Origin: JBOHUC01 sp050733935
GTDB taxonomy: Bacteria; Eisenbacteria; RBG-16-71-46; DASYSL01
Direction: 5' to 3'
DNA: 26,362 nucleotides
Assembly: GCA_050733935.1 (NCBI GenBank)
Contig: JBOHUC010000002.1
Span: 1-26,362 of the forward strand
Part shown: positions 6,658-13,502 of the stretch, in pieces
Layout: every line of letters begins with the position of its first letter
Position numbering within the stretch: position 1 is the stretch's first letter
The notes under the pieces: model-generated
What the model was told of the DNA's origin: nothing
The model's input: only the letters and a program-made list of their open reading frames with translations
Database searches by the model: none
Translations under genes and position numbers: made by a program

Positions 6658-9036
6658 CTACTCGAGGTTGAAGAGCTTCTTGAAGTCGTTCTGCTCACGC
6701 ACTGACATGCCGAGTGCCGCGAGATCGGGCTTCTCGCCGCGCAGGAGAGCGCGGAGGGCCGCAACTTCCATGCGGGAGAGGTTCGCGCCCTCCATCTGAT
6801 AGTCCACGAACGCCTCGTACACGTCGGGAACCCACCGCTGGACGAGCGACGCCAGCGCCTCCGCGTAGACGCGAATCTCGTACTGCGCGTGCGCGTCGGC
6901 ACGGAGCGAAATGAAGCGCAGCAAATTGTGAAGGTCGATCTTCCAGTACCACTGCGTGTAGAAGCCGACGGAGAGATTGATGCGCGCGAGCTCGCGCGCG
7001 ATGCCTTCGACGTCCTCGGTCGCCCCCGCTTCGCGCTGTTCGCCGGTCGTCTCCGTCGCCGCCGGTCCGCCTAGCATGTCCTCGTAGTGCGCGTACGTCA
7101 CTTCTGCATCGCGCTTCAGAATCTCGAGAATCTGCACTGCTCGCGCTGGCGAGACGGCGTCGCCACGCCCCTGGCGATTGGCGCTCGTCTGCGAAGCAAG
7201 CACATTCGCGTCTGGTAAGTAGAACTCTTTGTCCAGTACTGAATAGCGAGCGCTGTACTCATTGACACTGTTGTGGACAATGAACCCGTTTGCGACAAAG
7301 TTGTGGTCCGGCCCCTCAACTTCCAGGTCATAGGTCTCTTGTTCGCCCAGGTACTCGATCTTCACTACCGAAGAGAAGGTGACAACCAACTTGGTCGGTG
7401 TCGGTAAGGTCTTCGCCACCGGGCGAGGCATCGTGTTTGGATGCAGTCCCCAGAACCCTTCGAGGGGTGAGCCGGCTTGGACGGCAAGATACAGTGCCAT
7501 CTCTAGGTTGCGATTGTGCAGCCGACGATGGCATGTGTCGCAAATGGTAATTAGATTGTCGGCTTCGCGTGCGCGAGCTGGGTTATTCCATACAGGATCA
7601 AGGTGGTGTGCACAGAGCTTTCCGCCATCACCACACAGAACACATCGGAATCCGAAACGCTTGTGCGTCGCCGCAGCGTTCTCGCGGGTCCAACGTGCGA
7701 TGTTGGCTCGTTCCGGCGTGACTCCGCCCTTCCAGAAGTTTGACATTTCGCCGCTTCTGGCACGTCGAACGTTTTCGCGCCACTCGTCGGTGAAGACGCG
7801 TTGCTTGACAGGAGTGCGCTTCTGGCCACGCTGGGCCAGCCCTGAAAGCCGGGCCTTTTCCTTCGGCGTGAACTGAAGCCCAAATCGCTGCAGGCATTTC
7901 CGAATGGTGTGTCGTGTGACGCCTGCGCGCGCCGCAATCGCATCTAGATCGAGCCCTTCCGCCCGTCTCTGTTTGAGCCACTCATGGTTCCGGTGAGCCA
8001 GCTCGCCGTTTACAGCGAACGCGGGGGCGGTTCCATCCCAACTCACGGCCCCACCTCGGCCGACATTGAGCCTTGTGGCCTGCTCTAGCGTCATCCAACC
8101 GGCTACCGTCAGACACCGGTGGTCCTTTGTCATGGTCAATCTGTACCCGTTGTCGAGCGTGACCCTAAAGACCGGGCGGACGCCTGTGCGCCAGATATCA
8201 ACTACACGAGTGTGTTTGATCTCCCCCGTAGACTCCTCGCAGGAACGGAGCAGAGCCCGGGAAAGCCGCGGTCGCATGTTCACGCGCGCGTAATGCTTTC
8301 GCTCCGCAAATTCCATCCATGCCGTACCGCGTATGAAAATGGAGCACTCGCGAGGATCACTGACTGGGCGCTTTTCCGCCTGCAGAGCCCCAAGCCGGAC
8401 TAGGTTGCGAATTGTAAACTCAGTTCGATCGACCAGGCGAGCGAGCTCCGGAACCGTGTAGATTTGCTCCGCATTGATCCTGTCCACATAGGTGTCCTTC
8501 TTCTTGGACATAGGATGCGTCGATCCTTCCGTCCACAACCGATAGAACTCCTCGATCGTCCTATTTCGGCGTCCCCTGCGGCCGCGCTTGAGAGCGCCCG
8601 GCAGATCGAAATAGAGCCTGGTATCCCCCGCAAGACAGGCGGTTCGATGCCGAATCCATTGCCTTGCCACGAAGATCGGAAGCTTTACGTGTACCTTGAT
8701 CACGCACATTTCAAACGGTGTCGTGTGATGGTGCCGAAGCAAGTACCGAATCAGCCCCCGATCTTCTCGAGCCCGTCTTGTTCCACGCCCGTAGGACACG
8801 CGGGCCGCCTGTACAACGGCCTGATCGTCTCCCATGTAGTCCACAAGACTCACGAAGCCGTGATCGAGAACAGGAGTCGCGGCTCCGATCAATTCATCAA
8901 GAGCGGGGACCGTTGGACGGCGTGTCTGCATCGTGGACGGGGTCGAAGTAGAAGCAGAAATCGGGGCAGGAGCAGTCTCGCGAGTCGGCTCAGGGCTCGT
9001 CAGCGGGGTGCGGCTCTCCTTCACGTGGTCTCCCAT
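6658..9036 (-). CDS. thyX: FAD-dependent thymidylate synthase (ThyX) precursor containing an intein
   Basis: The 792-residue precursor would yield a 336-residue ThyX after removal of intein residues 134-589. ThyX makes dTMP from dUMP using methylene-tetrahydrofolate and FAD. The N-extein shows HGFVSLVDYMGDDQAVVQAARVSYG, HHHTTPFEM and FVARQWIRHRTA. The C-extein resumes at SVNEYSARYS, so the ThyX signature RHR-x7-S is rebuilt only on splicing (RHRTA joined to SVNEYS). The C-terminal NLLRFISLRADAHAQYEIRVYAEAL holds the FAD/dUMP-binding Arg and Gln region. The first ~55 residues are a Pro/Ser/Thr-rich extension not typical of ThyX. The ATG at 9036 has no clear ribosome site, and an in-frame ATG at 8931 is an alternative. 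It lies 90 nt downstream of the kinase gene and 3 nt upstream of the YfhO gene. An unspliced product should be inactive. Confidence 0.95.
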   Translation of the reverse strand: MGDHVKESRTPLTSPEPTRETAPAPISASTSTPSTMQTRRPTVPALDELIGAATPVLDHGFVSLVDYMGDDQAVVQAARVSYGRGTRRAREDRGLIRYLLRHHHTTPFEMCVIKVHVKLPIFVARQWIRHRTACLAGDTRLYFDLPGALKRGRRGRRNRTIEEFYRLWTEGSTHPMSKKKDTYVDRINAEQIYTVPELARLVDRTEFTIRNLVRLGALQAEKRPVSDPRECSIFIRGTAWMEFAERKHYARVNMRPRLSRALLRSCEESTGEIKHTRVVDIWRTGVRPVFRVTLDNGYRLTMTKDHRCLTVAGWMTLEQATRLNVGRGGAVSWDGTAPAFAVNGELAHRNHEWLKQRRAEGLDLDAIAARAGVTRHTIRKCLQRFGLQFTPKEKARLSGLAQRGQKRTPVKQRVFTDEWRENVRRARSGEMSNFWKGGVTPERANIARWTRENAAATHKRFGFRCVLCGDGGKLCAHHLDPVWNNPARAREADNLITICDTCHRRLHNRNLEMALYLAVQAGSPLEGFWGLHPNTMPRPVAKTLPTPTKLVVTFSSVVKIEYLGEQETYDLEVEGPDHNFVANGFIVHNSVNEYSARYSVLDKEFYLPDANVLASQTSANRQGRGDAVSPARAVQILEILKRDAEVTYAHYEDMLGGPAATETTGEQREAGATEDVEGIARELARINLSVGFYTQWYWKIDLHNLLRFISLRADAHAQYEIRVYAEALASLVQRWVPDVYEAFVDYQMEGANLSRMEVAALRALLRGEKPDLAALGMSVREQNDFKKLFNLE
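7270..8637 (-). mobile_element. Intein in ThyX with HNH homing endonuclease and helix-turn-helix segments
   Basis: The 456 residues run from Cys134 (block A, CLAGDTRLYF) to Asn589 (block G, FIVHN), followed by Ser590 as the +1 nucleophile. Block B is FRVTLDNGYRLTMTKDH with the T-x-x-H motif (Thr303, His306). Block F is TYDLEVEGPDHNF. All residues for standard class 1 splicing are present. The endonuclease part has SNFWKGG (NUMOD3-like) and an HNH/zinc-finger stretch at 7507-7653: RCVLC, CAHHLDP, DNLITICDTCHRRLH. A helix-turn-helix-like segment (DAIAARAGVTRHTIRKCL) lies at about 7873-7947. A second, MerR/excisionase-like one (YTVPELARL...FTIRNLVRLGAL) lies at about 8386-8469, between blocks A and B, where extra domains are unusual. 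GC falls to about 50% in the lines counted at its ends, against 65-70% around it, consistent with horizontal arrival. Confidence 0.95.
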
Positions 9037-9080
9037 GCGCGTCGCGGGGGCGAGTCACTCGGAAGCATCCTCGGCTGCAC

Positions 9081-9086
9081 ACGATA
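9081..9086 (-). promoter_or_regulatory. Putative -10 box (GC-TATCGT) for thyX
   Basis: On the minus strand GGC-TATCGT lies 45 nt before the thyX ATG, inside the 90-nt gap after the kinase gene. It matches the window's GCTANNNT pattern. It suggests thyX has its own promoter rather than relying on kinase read-through. Confidence 0.3.
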
Positions 9087-9126
9087 GCCGATGCTAGGGA
9101 CGGGAACCACCCTCTCCGCCCCATGA

Positions 9127-11802
9127 TTACCTCGGCGCCAGGTCCGCCATCCAGTCCGTCACGATCGTGAGCCCGGGCAGGTTTTCCTGCACTTCCTCGA
9201 GCACCACGAGAAACTTGCCATCGGGCGAAACGTCGATGTCCGTGAACGAGCGGAATTGAACGCGCAGGTCGGGGACGATCTCGGCGGGCCCGACTTCGAC
9301 CTTGTCGCGGCCGAGCTTGACCGGAGCGAACAGGACGCGCCCGTCCATCGCGCGGAACATGAGCTCCTTGCCGTCCTTGCGGAAGCGGGGCGTGTGCCCT
9401 GCGACGTCGCTCACCTGCGACTTCCGCCCGGGTCCCGGAAACGGGCGAACGAAAAGCCCGATGCGGCCGGTTGCGTACCCCGTGTACGCGTACCATCGGC
9501 CGTCGGGCGAGAAGCGCGATTGATAGCCGGTTTCGTCCTCCGGGAGCAGGCAGGTCGACTGGGTCGGATCGGCGATCGAGACGGCGCGCAGCTCGGTGCC
9601 TGAAATGCTCGCGCGCGCGGCCACGATGAGCGTGTTCCCGTCCGGCGACCACGAATCGGGGATGAGCTCCCGACCGTGCTCGAGGAGCTTTCGCTCCGGT
9701 CGATTGTCCCCAAGCGTTTTGACCAGGATCGCGCTCCCCTCGTTGGTGATTGCCGCGTAGGCCAGCGATTTCCCGTCCGGGGACCACACCGGGTTGTCGC
9801 ACGAGTCGGGGCCGAACGTGAACCGGTCGCGCGTTCCGCGCGCCATGTCGTAGATCCAGATGTCGGCGATGTTGGCTCGCGCATCATGGATCGAGACGGC
9901 CAGTCGCTTTGCGTCAGGCGACAGAGAACAGCCGAGGGCCAGCACGTTCTCGGCAAGCCGCCTTTGAAACCGGCCGGATCGATCGTAGATCGAAATATGG
10001 GCCGCGTACTCCGGCGGCGCGAGCTGATACGCGAGGATGCCGTTCTGGGAGACGGAGAACATTCCGAGCCCGGCCGGACCGAGCATCGCCACGCCGCTCG
10101 CGAGGAGAACCGGCCGGCCTCCGAACTCGAGAGTCTTCGGGTCGAACGGCTCCGCATACAGCGCGCGCTGGCGCAGGCGGAGGACTTGCCCTTCGCACAG
10201 GATCGCCTGCGATTCCGTCGGACCCAGAAGTCGCGGCGCGTCCCCGTCGAGCGATCCCACATAGAGGTTGTGCTTCCATGTCGCCGGCCCGCCGAGCAGG
10301 CCGACATCCGCGCGCGCGACGAAGAGGAACCGTCGGCCGTCCGGCAGAAAACTCGCAAGTCGGTGCGAATCGGTCCTCGGCGTTGCTGCGAGGTCCGTCA
10401 CCGCCCGCGGCGTGCTGCCCGCATTCTCCGACACGGCCAGCAACGGACTCGTCGGCGTCGCGGTGTAGACGATCTCTCCCTGGGGACTCCACGCACCACC
10501 CTTGCCGTCGATGGCCTCGGCGAGCACGAGCGTGGGCCCTCCGGCGGCGGGGATCCGCTTGAGCTTCCCCTCGGCGAAGAATCCGATCGACTGGCTGTCG
10601 GGCGACCAGAACGGGTACTGCGCTCCATCCGTTCCCGCGAGAGGAACGGCACCGCCATCGCGCAGCGAGCGCACCCAGATCTGCTGCGGGCCCTGCTTCG
10701 GGCGGCCGGTGAACGCGACGCGCGTGCCGTCCGGCGAGAGCACGGGAGGACCGGGATTCTGACCGCGGAGCTGAAACGACACTCCCGGAGGCGGAACGAG
10801 CGTGAGATGGAGACGCGGCATGGCCGCGGCGACCGCGCCTCTGCCCCCTGCTCCCGCCGCCGCCGCGCCCGCAACTTCGTATGCCTCAGCCTCGCCCGAG
10901 AGCGTTTCTTCGATCTCGAGGCGCGCGTCCGCCGCGGACGAGAGACGCCGTCGCACATCCTTCGCGAGACACCGGCGAAGCAGTCGGCGGATCGACGTCG
11001 GCGTCGCCGCGGGAAGCGCCTCCCAGTGCGGCTCCTCGCGCAGGATCGACACCATGAGATCCGAGATCGTCTCGCCTTCGAACGCCGGACGACCGACCAG
11101 ACATTCGTAGAGCACGCAACCGAACGACCAGAGATCCGATCGGCGATCGACCGGCCTCCCGCGCGCCTGCTCGGGGCTCATGTACGACGCGGTGCCGAGG
11201 ATCACTCCCGGGAACGATCCGTACGTGGGCGAAATCCCGGGCGCGTACGCTCGCGCCATCGTCGGTGAATCGGGCGTGAATCCGGCCGAGGGCGAGTCGC
11301 TCGCAGGCGCACCCGCGGCGCCAGAAGCCACGGTCGCAAGACCGAAGTCGAGCACTTTGGCGGTTCCGTCGGGCCGTACCATCACGTTCGCGGGCTTCAA
11401 GTCGCGATGCACGATTCCAGCGTCGTGTGCGGCTTCGAGCGCGCTCGCAACTTGCCGTGCCACTTCGAGCGTGTCTTCGATCGCGAGAGGCCCGCGTTTG
11501 ATCCGATCGGCGAGCGTCTCTCCTTCGACGAGCTCGAGTGCCAGGTGGCGGCGCCCGTCGGCTTCGATCAGGCCGTAAATGCTCGCAATGTTCGGATGAC
11601 TGAGCGCGGCGAGGACCTTCGCCTCGCGCTCGAAGCGCGCGAGCCGCTCGGGATCGCCGGCGAACGCATCCGGGAGCGCCTTGAGTGCGGCTGAGCGATC
11701 GAGATCCGTATCGCGTGCGCGATAGACCTCGCCCATGCCCCCCGCGCCGAGCGGGGCGAGGACTTCGTAGGGGCCAATGCGGGTTCCGGTCGCGAGCGGC
11801 AT
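9127..11802 (-). CDS. Serine/threonine protein kinase fused to a PD40/TolB-like beta-propeller
   Basis: An 891-residue protein. The Hanks-type kinase domain (~10-295) has GAGGMGEV (19-26), Lys41, Glu60, HRDLKPAN (132-139), DFG (152-154), the APE-equivalent SPE at 209-211 and DLWSFG, so it should be active. The activation segment carries a Ser/Thr/Pro-rich insertion of ~35 residues (157-198), a likely autophosphorylation site. An Ala/Gly-rich linker (~300-330) joins a C-terminal propeller with repeated SPDG/SPDS strand motifs (SPDGTRVAF, SPDAKRLAV, SPDGKSLAY, SPDGRWYAY, SPDGKFLVV). Many relatives have a membrane helix in that linker. Here it is short and interrupted by Arg, so the propeller may be cytoplasmic. 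The signal and substrates are unknown. It is divergent from the hydrolase gene at 11956. Confidence 0.93.
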   Translation of the reverse strand: MPLATGTRIGPYEVLAPLGAGGMGEVYRARDTDLDRSAALKALPDAFAGDPERLARFEREAKVLAALSHPNIASIYGLIEADGRRHLALELVEGETLADRIKRGPLAIEDTLEVARQVASALEAAHDAGIVHRDLKPANVMVRPDGTAKVLDFGLATVASGAAGAPASDSPSAGFTPDSPTMARAYAPGISPTYGSFPGVILGTASYMSPEQARGRPVDRRSDLWSFGCVLYECLVGRPAFEGETISDLMVSILREEPHWEALPAATPTSIRRLLRRCLAKDVRRRLSSAADARLEIEETLSGEAEAYEVAGAAAAGAGGRGAVAAAMPRLHLTLVPPPGVSFQLRGQNPGPPVLSPDGTRVAFTGRPKQGPQQIWVRSLRDGGAVPLAGTDGAQYPFWSPDSQSIGFFAEGKLKRIPAAGGPTLVLAEAIDGKGGAWSPQGEIVYTATPTSPLLAVSENAGSTPRAVTDLAATPRTDSHRLASFLPDGRRFLFVARADVGLLGGPATWKHNLYVGSLDGDAPRLLGPTESQAILCEGQVLRLRQRALYAEPFDPKTLEFGGRPVLLASGVAMLGPAGLGMFSVSQNGILAYQLAPPEYAAHISIYDRSGRFQRRLAENVLALGCSLSPDAKRLAVSIHDARANIADIWIYDMARGTRDRFTFGPDSCDNPVWSPDGKSLAYAAITNEGSAILVKTLGDNRPERKLLEHGRELIPDSWSPDGNTLIVAARASISGTELRAVSIADPTQSTCLLPEDETGYQSRFSPDGRWYAYTGYATGRIGLFVRPFPGPGRKSQVSDVAGHTPRFRKDGKELMFRAMDGRVLFAPVKLGRDKVEVGPAEIVPDLRVQFRSFTDIDVSPDGKFLVVLEEVQENLPGLTIVTDWMADLAPR

Positions 11803-11811
11803 GGGGACCTG

Positions 11812-11817
11812 AAGATA
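11812..11817 (-). promoter_or_regulatory. Putative -10 box (TGC-TATCTT) for the kinase gene
   Basis: TGCTATCTT on the minus strand ends only 9 nt before the kinase ATG. If used, the mRNA would begin at or within a few bases of the start codon, i.e. be leaderless. There is no strong ribosome site (only AGG), which agrees with this. Confidence 0.3.
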
Positions 11818-11859
11818 GCACGCACCGCGAGGGCGTAGTGCGGAGGGCCCGGTCTCCGC

Positions 11860-11865
11860 TAGGAT
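11860..11865 (+). promoter_or_regulatory. Putative -10 box (GC-TAGGAT) for the dienelactone hydrolase gene
   Basis: GCTAGGAT lies 90 nt before the hydrolase ATG. The identical octamer occurs before the Tat-protein gene at 18973. No -35 was identified. Confidence 0.35.
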
Positions 11866-11955
11866 GGACTTGCGACCCCGGCACCACCGGCGCGAACCGC
11901 GCCATCACCCGCGCACTCGCCGGCCCCACCGGCCTTCATTCTCTGGAGACCTGTC

Positions 11956-12798
11956 ATGCGCCATCTCGGACCTGGATTCGCTCTGGCACTGACACTGGCG
12001 TCCGCGTGGGCGCCTTCCTTGCTTCCGACGCCCGCGGCCGCACAACCGGCCGGCGAGGATTCTGCGACCGTCGTTCTCAATCGCTCGCCGCGTCACGGCG
12101 AGTTCGTCGACGTGAAGCGGCCGTCCGGCGGGACGCCGATTCGCACGTGGGTCTCCTACCCCGAGCGGAAGGACAAGGCCGGTGTCGTGATCGTCATTCA
12201 GGAAATCTTCGGTCTCACCGACTGGCTGCGCGCGGTCGCGGATCAGCTCGCAGCGGACGGCTTCATCGCCGTGGTGCCGGATCTCATCTCGGGGCTCGGA
12301 CCGAACGGCGGCGGGACCGAATCGGTCGCAAGCCGCGACAGCGTCGTCGCGCTCACGCGCGGTCTCACGCCCGAGGAGACGAAGGCGCGTCTCGACGCCG
12401 TCTACTTCTATGCGGCGGCGACTCCTGCCGGGAACGGCAAGATCGCGACCATGGGATTCTGCTGGGGCGGGGCACGGAGCTTTGCGTACGCGGCCACGCA
12501 GACCAAGCTCAAGGCCGCGGTCGTGTATTACGGATCGTCACCGGACAGCACGCTCATTGGAAGCGTGCGCGCGCCGGTCCAGGGCCACTACGGCAGCGAC
12601 GACGCGCGCGTCAATGCGACGATCGATCCCGCGAAGGCAGCTCTCGGGAAACTCGGGCGCTCCTACGAGCCCTTCATCTACGAGGGCGCGGGCCACGGTT
12701 TCCTGCGCGCCCAGAGCGGGCGCGAAGGCGCGAACCTCAAAGCCTCGAAAGCCGCGTGGCCGAAGACGATCGCCTTCTTGAAGAAGCACATCAGCTAG
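11956..12798 (+). CDS. Secreted dienelactone hydrolase family protein
   Basis: A 280-residue alpha/beta hydrolase that starts at the ATG with GGAG 7 nt upstream. The signal peptide covers about residues 1-29 (cleavage near AAA-Q), so it acts outside the cytoplasm. The catalytic set of the family is complete: Glu83 (QEIFGL), nucleophile Cys169 in GFCWGG, Asp216 (YGSDD), His247 (GAGHGF). The spacing matches the Cys/Asp/His of Pseudomonas dienelactone hydrolase. The family opens enol-lactones and related esters; the natural substrate here is not predictable. It stands alone: divergent from the kinase, with a terminator-like hairpin 64 nt after its stop. Confidence 0.92.
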   Translation: MRHLGPGFALALTLASAWAPSLLPTPAAAQPAGEDSATVVLNRSPRHGEFVDVKRPSGGTPIRTWVSYPERKDKAGVVIVIQEIFGLTDWLRAVADQLAADGFIAVVPDLISGLGPNGGGTESVASRDSVVALTRGLTPEETKARLDAVYFYAAATPAGNGKIATMGFCWGGARSFAYAATQTKLKAAVVYYGSSPDSTLIGSVRAPVQGHYGSDDARVNATIDPAKAALGKLGRSYEPFIYEGAGHGFLRAQSGREGANLKASKAAWPKTIAFLKKHIS

Positions 12799-12861
12799 CG
12801 GGACGGTCCGAGCGCGCCGGGACGTGCCCTCCCTGGCCGGCACGAAACCCGGAGCGAGTGA

Positions 12862-12887
12862 GGCCGCGGAGCATCAACTCCGCGGCC
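12862..12887 (+). terminator. Perfect GC-rich hairpin after the hydrolase gene
   Basis: GGCCGCGGAG and CTCCGCGGCC pair perfectly over 10 bp around a 6-nt loop. A C/T-rich stretch (CATTCTCATTCCTT) follows instead of a clean T-run. It probably ends transcription of the hydrolase gene. Confidence 0.6.
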
Positions 12888-12947
12888 CATTCTCATTCCT
12901 TCGTTCCCTTCTATCCCCGTGACGCGAGCGGGCCGCGTCGTCTCGAC

Positions 12948-13087
12948 TCATTGGACGAGTACGATCAGCTTCCTCTCCGAGTGCCAGCCCTGGGCGTCGA
13001 GCCGGTAGAAGTACACGCCGGCCGGGGCCCTCACCCCGGTTTCGTCCCGGCCGTCCCAGACGACCTCGTGCGGACCCGCCGGTCGGG
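12948..13087 (-). pseudogene. N-terminally truncated FlgD-like C-terminal domain remnant
   Basis: On the minus strand the frame reads PAGPHEVVWDGRDETG, APAGVYFYRLDAQG, then SERKLIVLVQ and a stop. This is the last ~45 residues of a FlgD-like Ig domain, compare SLTWDGRDSQGMRVANGVYF in the nuclease protein. The expected preceding strands (PNP, VYDVxGR) are missing; upstream the frame turns into unrelated Arg/Pro/Ser-rich sequence. No ribosome site or whole gene is present, so this is a gene fragment. It lies head to head with the next remnant. Confidence 0.7.
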
Positions 13088-13116
13088 GGCTCTGCCGGGT
13101 CCAGCTCCATGCCCGG

Positions 13117-13373
13117 ATCCTCAGTCCCAATCCCGTGCGCGATACGATTCAGCTCGAAATCGAAGCGCCCGCCACTTCAGCCGCGACCGTGACCGTCTAC
13201 GACCTAGCGGGTCGGGTGGTGCTAAGGGAAACGTGCGCGTGGAGACGGGAGGGATGAGCACGGTAAGATTGAGGCTCGATCGCGCCTCCCTTGCCCCTGG
13301 CGTTTACTTCGCGAAGGCCAGGGACGCGGAGGGCATCGAGTCGCACGGGATGAAGTTCGTGATCGCGCGCTAG
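13117..13373 (+). pseudogene. Truncated and frameshifted type-A sorting-like C-terminal domain remnant
   Basis: The first part (from 13117) reads ILSPNPVRDTIQLEIEAP, then VTVYDLAGRVVLRE. The continuation NVRVETGG, LRLDRASLAPGVYFAKARD and MKFVIAR with a TAG stop is in another frame. One base appears to be lost around 13222-13232. Together they make an almost complete ~85-residue sorting-type domain of the kind fused to exported proteins, but the passenger protein is absent. A sequencing error could explain the frameshift but not the missing N-terminal body. Confidence 0.7.
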
Positions 13374-13419
13374 CCCGGGCCCCCGCACCGACTCCATTTT
13401 CCGGCGCGGCCCTTCGTGC

Positions 13420-13425
13420 TACCCT
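13420..13425 (+). promoter_or_regulatory. Putative -10 box (TGC-TACCCT) for the Kelch-like gene
   Basis: TGCTACCCT lies 77 nt before the chosen ATG at 13503 and fits the GCTANNNT pattern. It also argues against the earlier in-frame start at 13416, which overlaps it. Confidence 0.35.
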
Positions 13426-13502
13426 ATCCCCGCTTCGCAGGCACTCGGGCCTCGGCCGCGACGATCGAGCCCGCGAAGGGCCGCAGAACTCGACGTGTTC
13501 CC

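Larger units (their letters stand above)
12799..13502. other. 704-nt stretch without an intact gene
   Basis: It contains the hairpin at 12862-12887, the two opposed domain remnants at 12948-13373, and the probable promoter of the Kelch-like gene. I see no intact coding region, RNA gene or transposase. The remnants meet between about 13087 and 13117, which must hold the rearrangement junction. Confidence 0.7.

Noticed and set aside
4006..6705. Long plus-strand open frames (hundreds of codons) opposite the YfhO-type and glycosyltransferase genes
   Set aside because: They are Arg/Glu/Ala-rich with no family motifs, signal or ribosome sites, and lie antisense to genes with clear family signatures. 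They are products of high third-position GC.
9676..11268. A 530-codon plus-strand frame opposite the kinase gene
   Set aside because: Composition is Arg/Gly/Ala-biased without recognisable domains, whereas the opposite strand has an intact kinase and propeller.
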